From: Engraulis encrasicolus
Lineage: Eukaryota; Chordata; Actinopteri; Clupeiformes; Engraulidae
Length of the DNA stretch: 64,000 nt
Assembly (NCBI RefSeq): GCF_034702125.1
Contig: NC_085867.1
Coordinates: 43,076,483-43,140,482 of the forward strand
Direction: 5' to 3'
The translations under genes were made by a program, and so were the position numbers. Shown here one piece after another: positions 11,803-60,462 of this stretch. The notes under the pieces were generated by a model. That model saw only the letters and a list, made by a program, of their open reading frames with translations. It was not told the origin of the DNA and did not search any database. Every line of letters begins with the position of its first letter. Within the stretch, counting starts at the first letter, position 1.

Positions 11803-14282
11803 CTGAGTTCACTGATTTGATGTAGCAACTAAAGCACTTCCTTAGCACATCCTCCGGTATTAGGGAAAGTAATAGAAAGACAGCAGGAAAGGTTTACATG
11901 AGGAGGAGGTATACTGGCACGTTAGACACGATAACAATAACAAAACACACATATACCGTTAAGGATAACAAAATGCTGAAACAAAATACCGAAAAGCAAA
12001 CAAACGGCATGAAAAGGAACATGGTGGCACTGACGGTAGCCAGCAAACGCAGAATAAAATATCCAAATAAAAATAAGTCAGTCAGTCAGTCAGGTGTGTG
12101 AGATTAGCTAATCAATTAATTGCACAGAAACCCACAGCAGCATGGCTGGAGCCTGAGTATGAGAAGAACGGGAAAACACACACATCAAAAAAAATTAAAT
12201 TAAAAATAGAATGATGCAAAATAAACAAACAACCCATCACAACAACAACAAAATCAGAGGAAAGAACACCCCATTAAGTCACCCGCTTTCTACTTTTTGA
12301 GCACTCTTCATAACTGGCTAAGGATGATGTCAAGCAAAAGCGTCTGTCAAGCTCGAGGAGCGGACAGCAGCCGCGTTGGGAAGGGGCTGGCTTAACAGTC
12401 ATTTCTCCCGTGAGGCTCTTGGGTTTTTGAATATTTGACTATAGAAAGCTGCTTTTCGATTTGAAGCCAAGAGTAGTTAGGAGGGCCAAGCTCCACTGGT
12501 TCCTGTTTGGCCGTCAAGTTAAGCAAGGCAGCCATGCACAGTAGCTGGCCAAGTGTTGAAATTGTACTGGCCAATGCTTTGAGTTTAAGAGGAAACAACA
12601 CGCCCTAAGGAAATGCCTTTAGTAAGATATGCAGAGGGGAAACCGTTTCCTGTTGCATGCAAACACACAGAAAGTAAGCCGGAAATAGTAAGAGCAATCG
12701 GAACAGGAAGTAAACATCGCAGATGAAATATTTCCCAAGCCAAAAAAATATATAGCATGTTTTCATTTCTCTTCAAAGCATCTCTTTGCTGTTCAAAGAC
12801 AATAAAAACAACAAACATATTCCAAACAAAATCCATTCTATCCTACAAAAATAGTGCACGATGATGAGCGACTTCTATTATCCAGAGCCAGTGCAGAATG
12901 ATATCATATCATATACATATCTTTTTTTCAAAAAGATCTCTGAGCTTTTAAGAAGGCCCCTGTGTGTCTAGTCTTGGTGCACTGGGACGCACTGACAGCA
13001 GTGATCAGCAGGGGGCACTGTCCTGAGGTCCCTGGCTCAGCAGCACTTGCCCAATAACACCACCAGCCTGTCAGTCAGTCACAGGCTTTGCTTATTGCAG
13101 AACGACGTTGGCAGTTATCTGGTTTCTAAGACTAAATGTGACTAATGTGATTTTTTTTTTAAAGTCCAAATACTTTAAACACAATTTCCACCACAACCAG
13201 CAGTAAAAAGACTGCATGAACCAAACTTCTCCCATATTAAGCCAACACACCACTGCATAGATCAGTTCTGTTGCTCTTAACTTTACAATGCCATTCCATA
13301 TAGCACACTACGACATTAGTACTGCATGTATTTATTACATGGCATTGTTGAAGTTGAACGAACATTATGATCCATGCAGTGTGATCAATACCTGTTTTCC
13401 TGTTCTCACTGTTTTGTTGTCTGCATCACTTTTTACAGCATGTCTGCACTGTCATCTCCCGCTTCTAGAATGCTGCTCATGATTGTTTGCACGCAAGCAG
13501 AGAGCGGGAATTTCAGCAAATTCAAGAGGGGGTTTAGTCCAGAGAAGAGGGCCAAGTCTCTTTTTTTAACCCAGGTGTCAGCACAAATGGTGCAGCTCCA
13601 TTTCACTTCTCTGACCGCTTCATCCGAAACTCATACCCACATAACCATCGCTTGGTTTTGCTAGGAAGGCTGAGCAGTTTAATCTGGGTGGCAAAAAACA
13701 CTCTTTGATTCGTATGGGTATCAGCTACTACTTTAGTCATCTTAGGATGTATCAGGTATCGTAGACTTATCTGGTTTAATAAAACCACCCAACAGGAATT
13801 GCCTCCCCATTTAACCAAACTGTGTTGAGGGTGAGACTTTCAGCCGGTCTATCCATCTCTCTGCTTCAGCACAGGCTGGGGAGTGGGTCACTTGTGATAT
13901 TTATGGAAATCTCAACTTGAGGGAGTCTAATAAAAAGAATTTTGGGCAGACACTGCAGAGCACTGACTGTACACACGGGCAAACAGCTCCACTAACCTAT
14001 CAAGAGCTCCGCAGCACTCAGGAATGTTCTAGAATGTTTTCAACACCAATCAGAAATCTTTTCTTTGCACCTCCCACCCACCACTACTGCAAATGGAGAG
14101 CTCAGTTCAGATGGCCTGAGAGAGCATACTGCAGCAAACTGTTCACACGCGAGAGGGAAATAAAACAGTTGGGAGTTGATTTTTTTTTGTCAGAGCAAAG
14201 ATGAATGATTGTACATCATGAGGAAGAGAAACACACTCGCACATTATCAGTCAACAAACACCAAATGTCACAACACCCCAAC

Positions 14283-14467
14283 GACGTTACCCTCTCACCA
14301 CTTGAATGTGTATGTGTGTATGTGTGTTTGTGTGTATGTGTGCGTGCGTGTTTTACAAACAATCAACATTTATACAGATTGTGAGAGCAGTGACCGTGCC
14401 TTGTTAGTGTGTGCTTTAGCACATGTTTACATGGATTGGCACCTGATTTTGTCCCGTGTGTGTGTGT

Positions 14468-14512
<45 letters not shown>

Positions 14513-14909
14513 TGTATGTTGGAGGTGGGGTGGGTTTGGGTGCTGGGGATAAAGGCGTGTGCTCAGTCAGTGCGCTTCTTGTGCAGTTGTGTGTGAGTGT
14601 GAACATATTTATATGCATATGTGTTTGTCCTTGTATGTCTGCAAGCAGGTACATGTACAGTATGCGTGTGAGTGTCTATCTGCCTGGTGAATGTGTATGC
14701 TTATGCAGTATATGCGTATGCTTATGTGCGCATGTCTGTAAGCACAGGTTTATGCGTGAGTGCATATGCACATGTGTGCTTATTTATCCTTGTGTCAGCT
14801 AGCACATGTGTATACATGTGTATGCTTTTATACCTGCGCATCATTGAGTGTGTGAGTGCGTGTTCACATGTGAATGCTTATATACGTGTGTGTGTGTTTG
14901 TTTGTGTGT

Positions 14910-14950
<41 letters not shown>
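14283..14950. repeat. Degenerate (TG)n-rich tract
   Basis: Pure (GT)n near 14455-14515 and 14903-14950 with diverged TGTGTATG / TGCATATG sequence between. It abuts the KLHL8 stop codon region. Confidence 0.85.
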
Positions 14951-14952
<2 letters not shown>

Positions 14953-14968
14953 TAGAGAGGGGGGAATA

Positions 14969-38167
<23,199 letters not shown>

Positions 38168-38230
38168 CACCACAACCGCCACTCACACCACCCGTGCCAC
38201 TCATGCATGCCGGACCCTGAGGTGGAGAGG

Positions 38231-38234
<4 letters not shown>

Positions 38235-38322
<88 letters not shown>
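38235..38322. repeat. (GA)n microsatellite just upstream of the KLHL8 start
   Basis: About 44 GA units. It lies 70 bases 5' of the ATG in transcript sense, as (TC)n in the leader or as an acceptor pyrimidine tract. Confidence 0.95.
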
Positions 38323-38326
<4 letters not shown>

Positions 38327-38430
38327 AACTGTGAACAGGATTCACAAAAAGTGACTTAAGTGAAAGGCACGATGGATGTACTATAGCCCCTGGAGCCCTC
38401 ACTATTGTTGCTTACACCACTCATGCACGC

Positions 38431-38524
<94 letters not shown>

Positions 38525-38560
38525 GAGACAGAGACAGAGACAGAGACAGAGACAGAGAAC
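38431..38560. repeat. (GA)n-(CAGAGA)n microsatellite
   Basis: Second GA tract, 110 bases farther upstream than the first. Confidence 0.95.
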
Positions 38561-38583
38561 TGTACAAAGGATCCAAGAAAATG

Positions 38584-38676
38584 AAGGATGAATCACCGCA
38601 CACTGGTATTTTGCTGGTAGTTTATTTGGTTAAATAAACTACCAGCAAAAATACCAGTGTGCGGTGATTTATCCTT
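38584..38676. repeat. 93-bp near-perfect hairpin
   Basis: AATCACCGCACACTGGTATT pairs with AATACCAGTGTGCGGTGATT; the centre is TTTATTTGGTTAAATAAA. The same text (ATCACCGCACACTGG) occurs in a related repeat at 22107. Confidence 0.93.
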
Positions 38677-38969
38677 TATTTACTTGGATTACTCTTACTG
38701 CACATCACCAGCACCTTGACAGCGGTTGTGCACAGGGACGTTACTTTGGGAACTGTACAAAGGATGTTCCCTAAAGTGACAGTCACTACTATGTTGCCTG
38801 AGGCCATGGTGCGAGCATGCCTTACGGCTTACGCTACCATGGTGAGGGAGAGAAATGCGAGTTAAGGGATTCACAAGGGGACACTGCATACAGCACACAA
38901 AAACCCCAGTCACATGGATGGTGGAAAGCACTGGTCAGTCATTCACCCTTCCTCCCAACGGTTGGTGCT

Positions 38970-39203
38970 GAGATTCTTTAAGTATATAGAGATATGCCAA
39001 TGTAATAGGTTGCTATGATCACCAACAAGATCAGGTTCCGGTCTGCCTAAAGGGGCGTGTCATAATACTCCTAGCATTGAGTAGAACAGTCCTTAGGTCT
39101 GCCTAGGTCTGCCTAAAGGGGGATCCCCCCCCTCCCCCTTGCAATAATAGAACCCGTAAACAATGGGCCAATGGAACCTCTCTCTCTCTACTCTCTCTGG
39201 GTT
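38970..39203 (-). repeat. Dispersed repeat B, copy 2
   Basis: Inverted counterpart of 19281-19494, with shared TAGGTCTGCCTAGGTCTGCC and AAACAATGGGCCAATGGAAC. Confidence 0.85.
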
Positions 39204-40207
39204 GGTGCTGTGATATGGGGAATCTAACTGATGACTTTGAACTCAAGTCCACAATGGAAGGTTCTTTTAGACCGCAAGCCCATTACGATTGGTTACAATC
39301 ACATTACAACATGTACAATGTTTGTAGTTTGATGCCAGATTTTGCTTTGAAATGAAAACATCCAAAATATGTTTGCCTGTAAAAAGAACCATTTTCTAAG
39401 CCAAAATGTTCTCTTTCACAAAATGTGAATGTGTATCTGTAACTTAAAATCCTAAAATGCATTCACAAGTCCAAATGAGTGTGCATTTCAGTCACCAGGA
39501 TGAGCAGGCAACACAGAATACACAACATGAATCATTATGGTCACGTCTTGCCCTTGGCAAGCTTGAGGAAGATTGGGGGGGACAACTCTTAGACAGTTGA
39601 TCTTTAAACCTAATCAGGCAGTGATGAACTCCACAGTCAATCCAGACACTCTCCGGTTACTATGGCAAACGCCCTTACTGACAGCACCAATGTCTGTTCA
39701 GGACAAGACAGATGGAGAGGGGAGGTTAAGGAAGAAAGGCCACAGAGTCAGAAAAACGGAGAGATAGCTCTTTTAGAAGCGAAAGGGATTTCCCTACGCG
39801 AGCCTAACCATACCATGGCTACACAGAGAGAGAAGACAAATAAGGACAGGAGGCTGAGAAGAAGGGAAACAAGGAGCATGAGGAAAAACAGATCGAGGGA
39901 CTGCTATTCTTATGCCTTGATTACATGTACTGTATGTGAAGATTTTTAAAAAGTGCTTTTTTAAAAATCAATTATTTGATCCTGTTTGCATGGCATGTGG
40001 ATCACCATTGTGGCAGGTGCATTTTAGAAGATAGTTTTTAAAACATCCGTTTGGGGGAGATGGAACTCTGTTTACATGTAAATAAGAGGTCCACATGAAT
40101 GCTTTTAGAAAAATATCACTAAACAGAGTCTCAGAGGTGAAGGACAAATGTAAAGAATTAAAAAATGACCCACAGGTGGTGGACAAGTGTCAAACTATGG
40201 CATAACA

Positions 40208-40569
40208 CAGGGTTTCCCAAACTGGGGTGCGTGCACCCCTGGGGGTGTGCGGCCTGCCATAAAGAGGTGCACAAGCTGAAAAGAGCAATGGCGGATATGT
40301 GAGTTTTTATCTAGCATTAATGAACATTAAGTAGTTTTTAATAGTGTGGTGCATTATATGATGGAAGGCTCAATCTGAAGTGTAGTTTAATTCCAAGACT
40401 ATTGGAAAAGAAGATTCCCCAAAAACGACTGTGCATAATATGCAGTGAATGAGCAGTGAATCATACTTGCGTGGCCATCAGCACACCAAAACATTCGCTT
40501 AGTAGTGGGTGCGCGAACCACATTCAAATGTACAAGGGGGTGCGCAGGGGAAACGTTTGGGAACCCCTG
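40208..40569. mobile_element. hAT-like MITE, TIR CAGGG(T/G)TTCCCAAAC
   Basis: Starts CAGGGTTTCCCAAACTGGGG and ends GTTTGGGAACCCCTG. The flanks GCATAACA / GCATAACT match at 7 of 8. Confidence 0.88.
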
Positions 40570-41199
40570 GCATAACTGGCATAACAGATAGCACCACTGT
40601 CTTTGCAACAGGACGCTGAAAATCTCTTAATACCAGATTAAGCAAAATCATCTGACAACAGAGCTTGCACAGTGGTTGGAGCATCAGCATTAAAATAGAC
40701 ATCGGATTATAAAACAGCTTTCTAATATCCATAGCCAACTCTTAGCTTGTTAAGTCATTCGGCTTCACCTGCAAACTTACTGCGTGTTGGCTGACATCCT
40801 ATGTTTAAGTGCTGTGTATTTTACACTACTCTCTTTCTATGCCTGTACACTACAGCATTGGGGAAAAGCTCCACAGTACGCTCCATCCACACGGAGCAGC
40901 AGAGTTATGGGACTCTCCAGAGAGAGAGGAGGGGCGGCCTGGTGTCCCCTCTGAATGCCCTCGCTGTGAGACCACAGCCTGGCTGGCTGATTAGTTTTCC
41001 TCCCAGCACCGAGGCAAAAGAAAAACATACCTACACAATATTTCACCAGGACGTGTGTGTCAGTGTGTCTCTGTGTGTGTGTGTCCTTAAATCTCCTGTT
41101 TGAATCACCAGACTCACATCAGAGGATGATGCCTGAGCAATGCTGCATCAGTAATCTGCCCTTAAAGACATTATTAGGACTTGCGGGTGTGAATAAATA

Positions 41200-41200
<1 letters not shown>

Positions 41201-41258
<58 letters not shown>
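41201..41258. repeat. (GT)n microsatellite
   Basis: About 29 GT units, no gene nearby. Confidence 0.95.
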
Positions 41259-41259
<1 letters not shown>

Positions 41260-42527
41260 CTCGTTCACAGCAGTGGTGCTGAACAGGCCTGCAATATCTC
41301 AGCCTACCTTTCCCTGCTAAGCAGAACACTTACCAAAGAACAGTAAAATATTTATATTGTTATTATTATGTTGATACAAACGCTGTCTTGATTGTTGGAG
41401 GGCATCAAAAACTTTAGGTAAGCCCACACACATTTAGCCCTACATGCCTTATTCCGCAAGTAGTGCAGACATTCTTCCATTTTTTGACAGAGGAAAAAAA
41501 AGTTTGAACTGGAAATGTGCACACTACTAGGCAAATAAGACTGAACAAGACAAGAACTGGCAGTGTGTTGACCTGTTCAACCTTGCGCTTACTGCAGGGT
41601 CTTGGAAGTAAACTGAAAGGTCAGAATCAACAATGAATCCAAATAATGTCTAGATGTACATGTCGTAGGAATCCTGAATGTGGGAAATATATTTGGTTTC
41701 TACTTCACACACTTTTCAGTGAAATATTTGCTGTTTTATACCAACGCAAATGTAAGTCAATACATTTACGAGATCTCGTAAACAAACGACAGTTGACATA
41801 AGCACGGTTCATCTGTGAATGCATGGAGTGTTACATTTTCCGAGGCTACCTGCGCGCTGCAAGCAAGCTAGCGAATTGGTACACGGAACACTCACGCGCT
41901 ACATAATTGCCTACAGCTGCGAAGTTTTCAATGAATCATATCGTTTTCTGTTTGCAGGAAGCCTTGCATTACAAGAAAGTTGGCTAGCAATCATTATTAG
42001 CTGGCCACCATTTCCTTCTCGAAAGCTAGTTTACTCGCATAGTAAATCAATCTCTCGACAACAACCAATGCAGCCATTGGCGAGTGTTTTATGACATATT
42101 TTTGTATGACAAAGGTGACAATGATTTGGTTCATGCCGATAGTTTGCATTCCCTCACTCAAGCAACACTGGGCTGTGTCACTTTCAACTATCAACACAAT
42201 CTAGCAAGCTAGCAAGCCATGTCAGAGGTAACCATCCAGCCGCTTTCCTGTTCAAACTTCCTGCACTTAAATACCAAAAACTGTGAGGGCAAAAGAGACG
42301 AATGTGGTCTCATTACACGTAGAGATAAACAAGGCAGTGAAGAACAATGCAATTCCAATGTATTGTATTTGTCTGAGAGCCTACCTCATCTTGAGAATCG
42401 TCTTCACTCTCCCCCTATCTCTTTTAACACACACGCACACATCAGTAGCTCGCTATGCATAAAAATCAGCAGTCTCGCTGTTGTGTTATGATCCGAAATG
42501 CACTATGGGTAATGGAGTGCCACATGC

Positions 42528-42825
42528 TTAAAGGTGCACTGTGTTGTGTTATAGCCTATTTTAGTAGTTTATTTCCATAATTCATGCTGCCCATTCAAAG
42601 AGTACCTTTTTTCACGATGAAAAGTGGGCTCTTCTCCATGTCTACAACTAATACTAATTACTACTTTGGTCATGGGTCTAGTAAATAGCCTCAGTATTTA
42701 CTAGCCTAAATATTCAAGAGTTCAAATTTGGCAATAGGCAGCACATGTAATTTCCATGAGCTGAGCATTATAGTTCCTTGGAATACCTAGGCTACTGTGG
42801 CCACCATCCCACACAGTGCACTCAA
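42528..42825. mobile_element. TTAA-type MITE family A, copy 4 (diverged)
   Basis: Left TTAAAGGTGCACTGTG, internal TGCTGCCCATTCA, right CACACAGTGCACTCAAG. The right TTAA has decayed. Confidence 0.75.
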
Positions 42826-43146
42826 GCATCGGTTGGCATGCTGATCAACTCCCTCATAATAACCAACATAACTATCATCGCTTTGAGGGGAAAAAATATG
42901 GGTTGAGGTGAGACTGGCTTTTTTTCGGAGAGATATGGATAAGAATGACTTTAAGTCATTAGTGTGGTATTGCCATCCACAGCTTCCGCTCTATTCACAT
43001 TTCCTCCTCTTCAAGCCCTATGAGGGTAGCCTATGGTACGTACAGGCTTTTAAATATAGGCCCTGTTTAAATAACTCACACAGATATCAGATATCAATCG
43101 GAGTGTTTGTTAATTTATTACAGTACAACATAAAAACAACACAGGA

Positions 43147-43156
43147 TTTATTTATT
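43147..43156 (-). promoter_or_regulatory. Candidate poly(A) signal of the TMEM144-like gene
   Basis: Two overlapping AATAAA hexamers in minus sense lie about 70 bases after the stop, in an AT-rich stretch. Position fits a short 3'UTR; no transcript evidence. Confidence 0.45.
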
Positions 43157-43224
43157 TACTTATTTACAACAGCAGGCGACAACATAAAAAACAACAACAT
43201 AAAAGTTTAATGAGAAAAGAAAGC

Positions 43225-55166
<11,942 letters not shown>

Positions 55167-55617
55167 CTTCCCTGATCACAAGCCACTCGCTTAGTCACCA
55201 GGGAAACCTCAGGAGAAAATGTGTCGGCACATGCACAACACACTTCCTGATCACATGACTGGACTGGACAGACAACATTGCACCTTACCCTCAGCACACT
55301 CCCCGAGAGGAGCGAAGAAAAAAAAAGACAACAGTCGAGGCTTGTGGTTATGTAATGACGTTTATTGGGTGACGTGACGCCGCCTCTGAGACTGACAGCA
55401 ACAATTCCCCTCAATAACATTCACATTAAAAACTTCATAATACTGACTTGGCATAATATTGTGATGCACCTTTTAAAATGGAAAATGTTCTTGAAAAGAG
55501 CCACAAAATATTTAAAAAATTAATGATTTTGACATCACAACATTTCATACACATAGTGTATTTCTCAAAATCTACAACTGCTTCCCGTCCAACGATGAGC
55601 AATGACATCTAACAACA
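55167..55617. other. 5' flank of the TMEM144-like gene
   Basis: No coding exon. The first 250 bases upstream of the ATG are less repetitive and include a TGACGTTTATTGG-like stretch near 55360; promoter function is only inferred from position. Confidence 0.3.
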
Positions 55618-55619
55618 GC

Positions 55620-56652
55620 GGTTAAGTGGTTACAATAAACAATAGTGGCTACTGTAAATGATCTTCACAAACGTTTTGTTTATTATTACAAGATGATTTG
55701 CATTTGTTTTGTACACTTGTTAGATTGACAGTTAGTTTGTTAGTTAGGTACACAGACTCACACACAGCTATTGAACAGATTTTGATGGAATTCCCTGGCT
55801 GATTTAGAACTGATAAGTTTTATGCCTCCACTAGAAGGTGGTGGCATAAACTCCTGTGGGCCATTACTTTTAACAAGGTACATGAACTGTGGCTAACTGG
55901 TTACAATAAACAACTGTGGCTATTGTAAGTGAGTGACCTTCACAAACTTCTTCTTTGTTATTATAAGATGATTGCATTTTTTCCCCTTTTTTTGGGTTGT
56001 ACGCTTGTTAGATTGACAGTTCGCTTGTTAGTTAGATACACAGAATCAGACACAACTATTGAACAGATTTTGATGGAATTCCCTGGCTGATTTAGAACTG
56101 ATTAGTTGTATGCCTCCACTAGAAGGTGCTGGAGACATGCTGTTCTGTAGTCATCCAGCCTTATGCGAGTCCACGAGTCTGTGCTTCAGTCACAAAGTGT
56201 TTGTGGCCCTGGTTGCTTTTGAATGGGTGGACGCATGCAGACTAAATCCTGTGTGCCATTACTTTAAACTATGTCTATGAACAGTGGCTAAGTGGTTACC
56301 ATAAAGTTTAGTGGCTATTGTAAGTGACCTTCACAAACGTTTTGTTTGTTATTATAAGATGGTTGCATTTGTTTTGGTTGGATGCTTGTTAGATTGACAG
56401 TTCGTTTGTTAGTTAGCTACACGGAATCAGACACAACTATTGAACAGATTTTGATGGAATTCCCTGGCTGATTTAGAACTGATTAGTTGTATGCCTCCAC
56501 TAGAAGGTGCTGGAGACTGTTCTGTAGTCATCCAGCCTTATGCGAGTCCACAAGTCTGTGCTTCAGTCACAGAATTTTTGTGGCCCTGCCTGCTTTTGAA
56601 TGGGTGGACACATGCTGACCAAATCCTGTGGGCCATTACTCTAAACAAGGTA
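55620..56652 (+). repeat. Three tandem ~270-395 bp units
   Basis: Units start near 55620, 55890 and 56286. They share GTGGTTACAATAAACA, CTTCACAAACGTTTTGTTT, AGATTGACAGTTCGTTTGTT and TTTTGATGGAATTCCCTGGC. Unit 1 lacks a 100-base segment (TGTTCTGTAGTCATCCAGCC onwards) that units 2 and 3 have. No known family. Confidence 0.9.
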
Positions 56653-57103
56653 GCCTACATGAATTGATTCATTTTTGGAGGCAAAGACTTTCAAGATGGC
56701 AATAGAGGTCTCAGAATCAACACTATGGTCTTGAGGCCCACCTGTTTTGATTAGAAATGATCTGGACGACTTTGTTGCATTTGAGTTCACCATTGAATAT
56801 GAATTCAATTCAGTTGCTTTGAATTCACCACTGGGGTGAGGTTATTCATTGCAGAAACTAGATCTAACTAGAAAGCGCTTCAGACAGTAAAATTGAGCTG
56901 CCTTGGTGAACGTGTGTGCTCTGAGTTTAGTTATACATGACTTTGTATGCAATTATTACATTTTTATACAAATATTTTTTATTCTGACATATTATATGAA
57001 CATACATGACTCCACTTTTCATTACAATCAATTGTACACAGTGTTAACGACAAAGGCAAAAGGCATTGTTCTGTCCATAAAAATAAACCATATTTACACA
57101 TAC

Positions 57104-57109
57104 TTTATT
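57104..57109 (-). promoter_or_regulatory. Candidate poly(A) signal of the SLC10A6-like gene
   Basis: AATAAA in minus sense about 375 bases beyond the stop, in AT-rich sequence without other features. Confidence 0.4.
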
Positions 57110-57483
57110 TGTTGACAATACACCACAATGAACTCACAGTACAGAAAAGTAAAGGTAAAGTGACTCAGAGTGGAAGTGCAGTGAGGTGGGGAAAAGGGGC
57201 ACCATAGGTCAGAGGTTGCCCACCAGTCATCCTGGCCCGACTACATCCACAGTCAATAGATCTACAGTAACTCCAGAGAGCTCAAACAGAAAGTAAAAGT
57301 AGTTAAGAAAGAAAAAATATCCTGCTCAATTTTCCTTCCAACAAAGGTAGCCTCACCGAGTGGCTGACATTTAGTTGATCCTAAGCCTGGATGGAAGGAA
57401 AATGTGGCACAGGGTTTTTACTTCTGGGATTTTTACCTTTACTGTTTGGACATTTACTCTCCTGACGGCTCTGCTTAACTCCT

Positions 57484-57656
57484 TTAAACCTCACTGGATG
57501 AGGACGGCTGCTGGGCCTCGTCTGGCTGGAACCCGGTGTTGACCTCTCCTTTGGCACTGGGGACACTGGAGCTGGAGGTGGCGCTGTCTGGGGTCGGCTC
57601 AGGTAGATCAAACTTGGCTGACCTCAACGCCACTATACGCTTGTATGTCTGAAAAG
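57484..57656 (-). CDS. slc10a6: SLC10A6-like last coding exon (cytosolic tail)
   Basis: Encodes [20 protein letters not shown] and a Ser/Pro-rich tail ending SSSSEV, stop TAA at 57486-57484. The acceptor ATCAG (57661-57657) was chosen over a CAG eight bases downstream because it keeps phase 1. Confidence 0.85.
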
Positions 57657-60422
57657 CTGATATACCATCAAGATCAGTTGGAATTATACAGTATTGAAGA
57701 ATGATTATAATGCTATAATGTTTTCTGTACACACTGTAACACCTCGACCTTTAAGGGGTTGTTGGACATCAGCCTTTCTGTAATTAGGACATCACAAGTG
57801 ACATTTTCTATATTCTTTTTTTTAAATGAAGGGTTTCTGAGTCGTGATGCTTAATTTGAATTTGTTTACTTTGCTGTAACTTATTTTTCTTTTGAATATT
57901 CTTTGCTTTTATATTTGTTTCTGGTATTTGATCGGATTATGTGTCTCGACGGGAGAGAACCACAAAGCCTCTTTGTTTTAGTAATCCCATAAATTGGCTA
58001 AATGTTTAGAAACAAAAAGGCAAGGTTGATGAATAGCACATAATAGCGGTGTCTTGCACAGAGGCGCTAAGTCTTGCCTTCTGCATGACTGCATAATATA
58101 TTTGCTACCTGGACTGAAGTTGAGTGCAGTATGTGCAGGGATATTTATTTTGCATCAAATGTGTACTGTATGGGGGGGGCGCTGTGGTGCAGTGCGCTAG
58201 GCCCCCAAATTTGGGCTTGGATGCCCACCCACGGGAGCCCCGGTTCGAGTCCTGCCGGGGTCATTTCCCGATCCTCCCCTTTCTCTCTGTCCCATTCGCT
58301 TCCTGTCGCCATATTCGATAATTTTTTTTAAATGTCTACTGTATGGGAACTGAGCCGTGGTTTAATTGTAAGCCCTTTTTGGGAAAGGGTGCCCTCTGCC
58401 TATTAAATCCTAATAAGCAGAGGGCAGGGTTAGGGTTAAACAAGTCTGAAGTTTTTTGGTAGTCTTCAACTTGGTAGTAGTTGGGTATGTGCTTGTCTTG
58501 TGGACATGTATCCTGCAGCGAGCATATTAAAATATTATTTTTGTTATCAGAACCTAATGCCGAAACAACATCTTTTGGTGCAGCATGCAAGTAAGTAAAG
58601 AAAGTAAAATAGGCATGAAAGGCAATAATAAATCTATACCAGTGATTCTCAAACCTTTTCAGACCGAGGACCACTTTGTCCACCCAAAAATGTTCAGGGA
58701 CCACCTGTCAACTGAATTGACAGGAGACGGGTGCTAATTTGCTGATTTTGATGCAGATCATTTACTTTTTTATTCACATTTACAAGCCTGTCTTATTGTG
58801 GTGAAAATATGCTAGTGACACCTGTGGGTCATCTATAAGCAAGTTTATCACTTCATGTTCGTTTAGCCAGGTTTATCACTTAACCAGCTTCTTCGAGTAC
58901 CCTCCTAGTTGCCCAATGCTAACACCCATACTGTAGATATGCTGCAGTCCCCACCTGTGATGAGGAGAAGGCCGAGGGCGATCTGGCAGGCGCCGTACAT
59001 GAAGGGGAAGGCGAGCATGTGAACCAGCTCCCCAGGGCTGAAGGACAGCTGCAGAACCGAGACGCAGATCGGAAAATTCTGAGCTCCCGTCTCCACGGCA
59101 ATCGTTCTGCACCTGTTGCCACAGCAAAACCAGTAGACAGGTCAAAGGTCACCGTAAAGCTTGTCATCTAAGGTCAGGGAGTTGTCATGACTATAGGGCC
59201 ACTTCTAAACATAGCCTACTAAGAAAATTATCAAAAGACAATCCTTTTGTGCCCCACCCCAAAACTCTTCCCTTAGTGGTGCACTTGATTACTACACTTA
59301 CAGTACTCAAAACTTCAGGTTGACTAATAAAACCGATGTTTGTTTGTCTAGTTAGATTGATGCCTTTAAGAATTGGGTCATTTTGCGTGTGCTTGAGTGC
59401 ACAGTGCACTTCTCTAACTCCCAAACATGGATGAGGCTACTTGCAAAACAATTTCACCCTTTTCCAGAAAGCACCTGCTATTTCTGCAACTGGGTACAAC
59501 TGTTTCAACTGCTTCAATCAGTACAACTTGTTCCTTGAGAATTTGCTGATAAGATCAAACCTCTCAGCACTCAGCATTGTCAGTGGCTATTTTGAGCTGT
59601 ATACAAAGAGTAAAGGAAGAGTGACAGTCCCAAGAAGAAGGAAACAGGAAGCTTTTTACACACCGTTTCTGTCAATACCTTAAACTTTCATCAGAAAGAA
59701 CCACCAAATGTGACTGTATTTGAAAGCATTGCATTTTCCAAAAAAGAAAGCAGTTTTATAGTTTACAGAAGGTCTACCTATACAGGCCTGTTTTAGTAGA
59801 TCTTTTCCAATGCATTTTTTTACCACATTGAAAAAAATAAACAACAATTTGTTGATTATGCTTATGCATTATGTGTCCAGCATTAAAACTCCATGTGAAA
59901 AAAGACTTCTCACTCTTCTTAAGTCAGATATTTATATGCAATTAAAATGCTATTAATTTTGATTCATTAATTTCAAAGCCTGTCGTTAACACGATACATT
60001 TTTTAATCGAGACCCAGCCCTGAATATAATGTAATATAATATAATGTAATATAATTAGGGGTGGGCATAGATTAATTTTTTTAATCTAGATTAATCTCAC
60101 TGTAATTATGAAATTAATCTAGATTAATCTAGATTAATCTATATCAAAATGGCTCATTCAGAATAGGCACGATAGCGAAATAATGCCGAAAAAACCTTGG
60201 GGTTTCTTAAGACAGATGGCGCATTAGACCAGAGCTCATCTTTTTTTCCAAAATGCATCTCATCTTCAAAAAATGGTCATGTTGATGCTTGGAGATGAAA
60301 AAATCACAGCAATATGTGTAAAGTGTGTCCAATATGTTAGGAAGCATTTACAGTTATAAGATACTGAAATTTCAAAATGAACAGCGCTATAAGTTGTACA
60401 ATTCAGCATTTCATTTCTAATG

Positions 60423-60462
<40 letters not shown>

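Larger units (their letters stand above)
9846..14968 (-). other. klhl8: Probable KLHL8 3'UTR and downstream flank
   Basis: No further coding exon is seen below the KLHL8 stop for about 5 kb. The tract contains (CA)n runs, two copies of a 128-bp inverted-repeat element and a hAT element. Candidate poly(A) signals in minus sense are AATAAA at 13336-13331 and ATTAAA at 10127-10122. Where the transcript really ends cannot be told from sequence. Confidence 0.35.
39204..43146. other. Interval between KLHL8 start and TMEM144-like 3' end
   Basis: Holds a hAT-like element (40208-40569), a (GT)n run (41201-41258) and a TTAA MITE (42528-42825). A non-repetitive segment at about 41820-42490 is mildly richer in CpG and could hold the KLHL8 first exon or promoter. 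No coding exon is recognised. Confidence 0.4.

Noticed and set aside
41819..42491. Two plus-strand open frames of about 90 codons
   Set aside because: No recognisable domain, no consistent splice pattern. The region may be regulatory, but I cannot support a gene.
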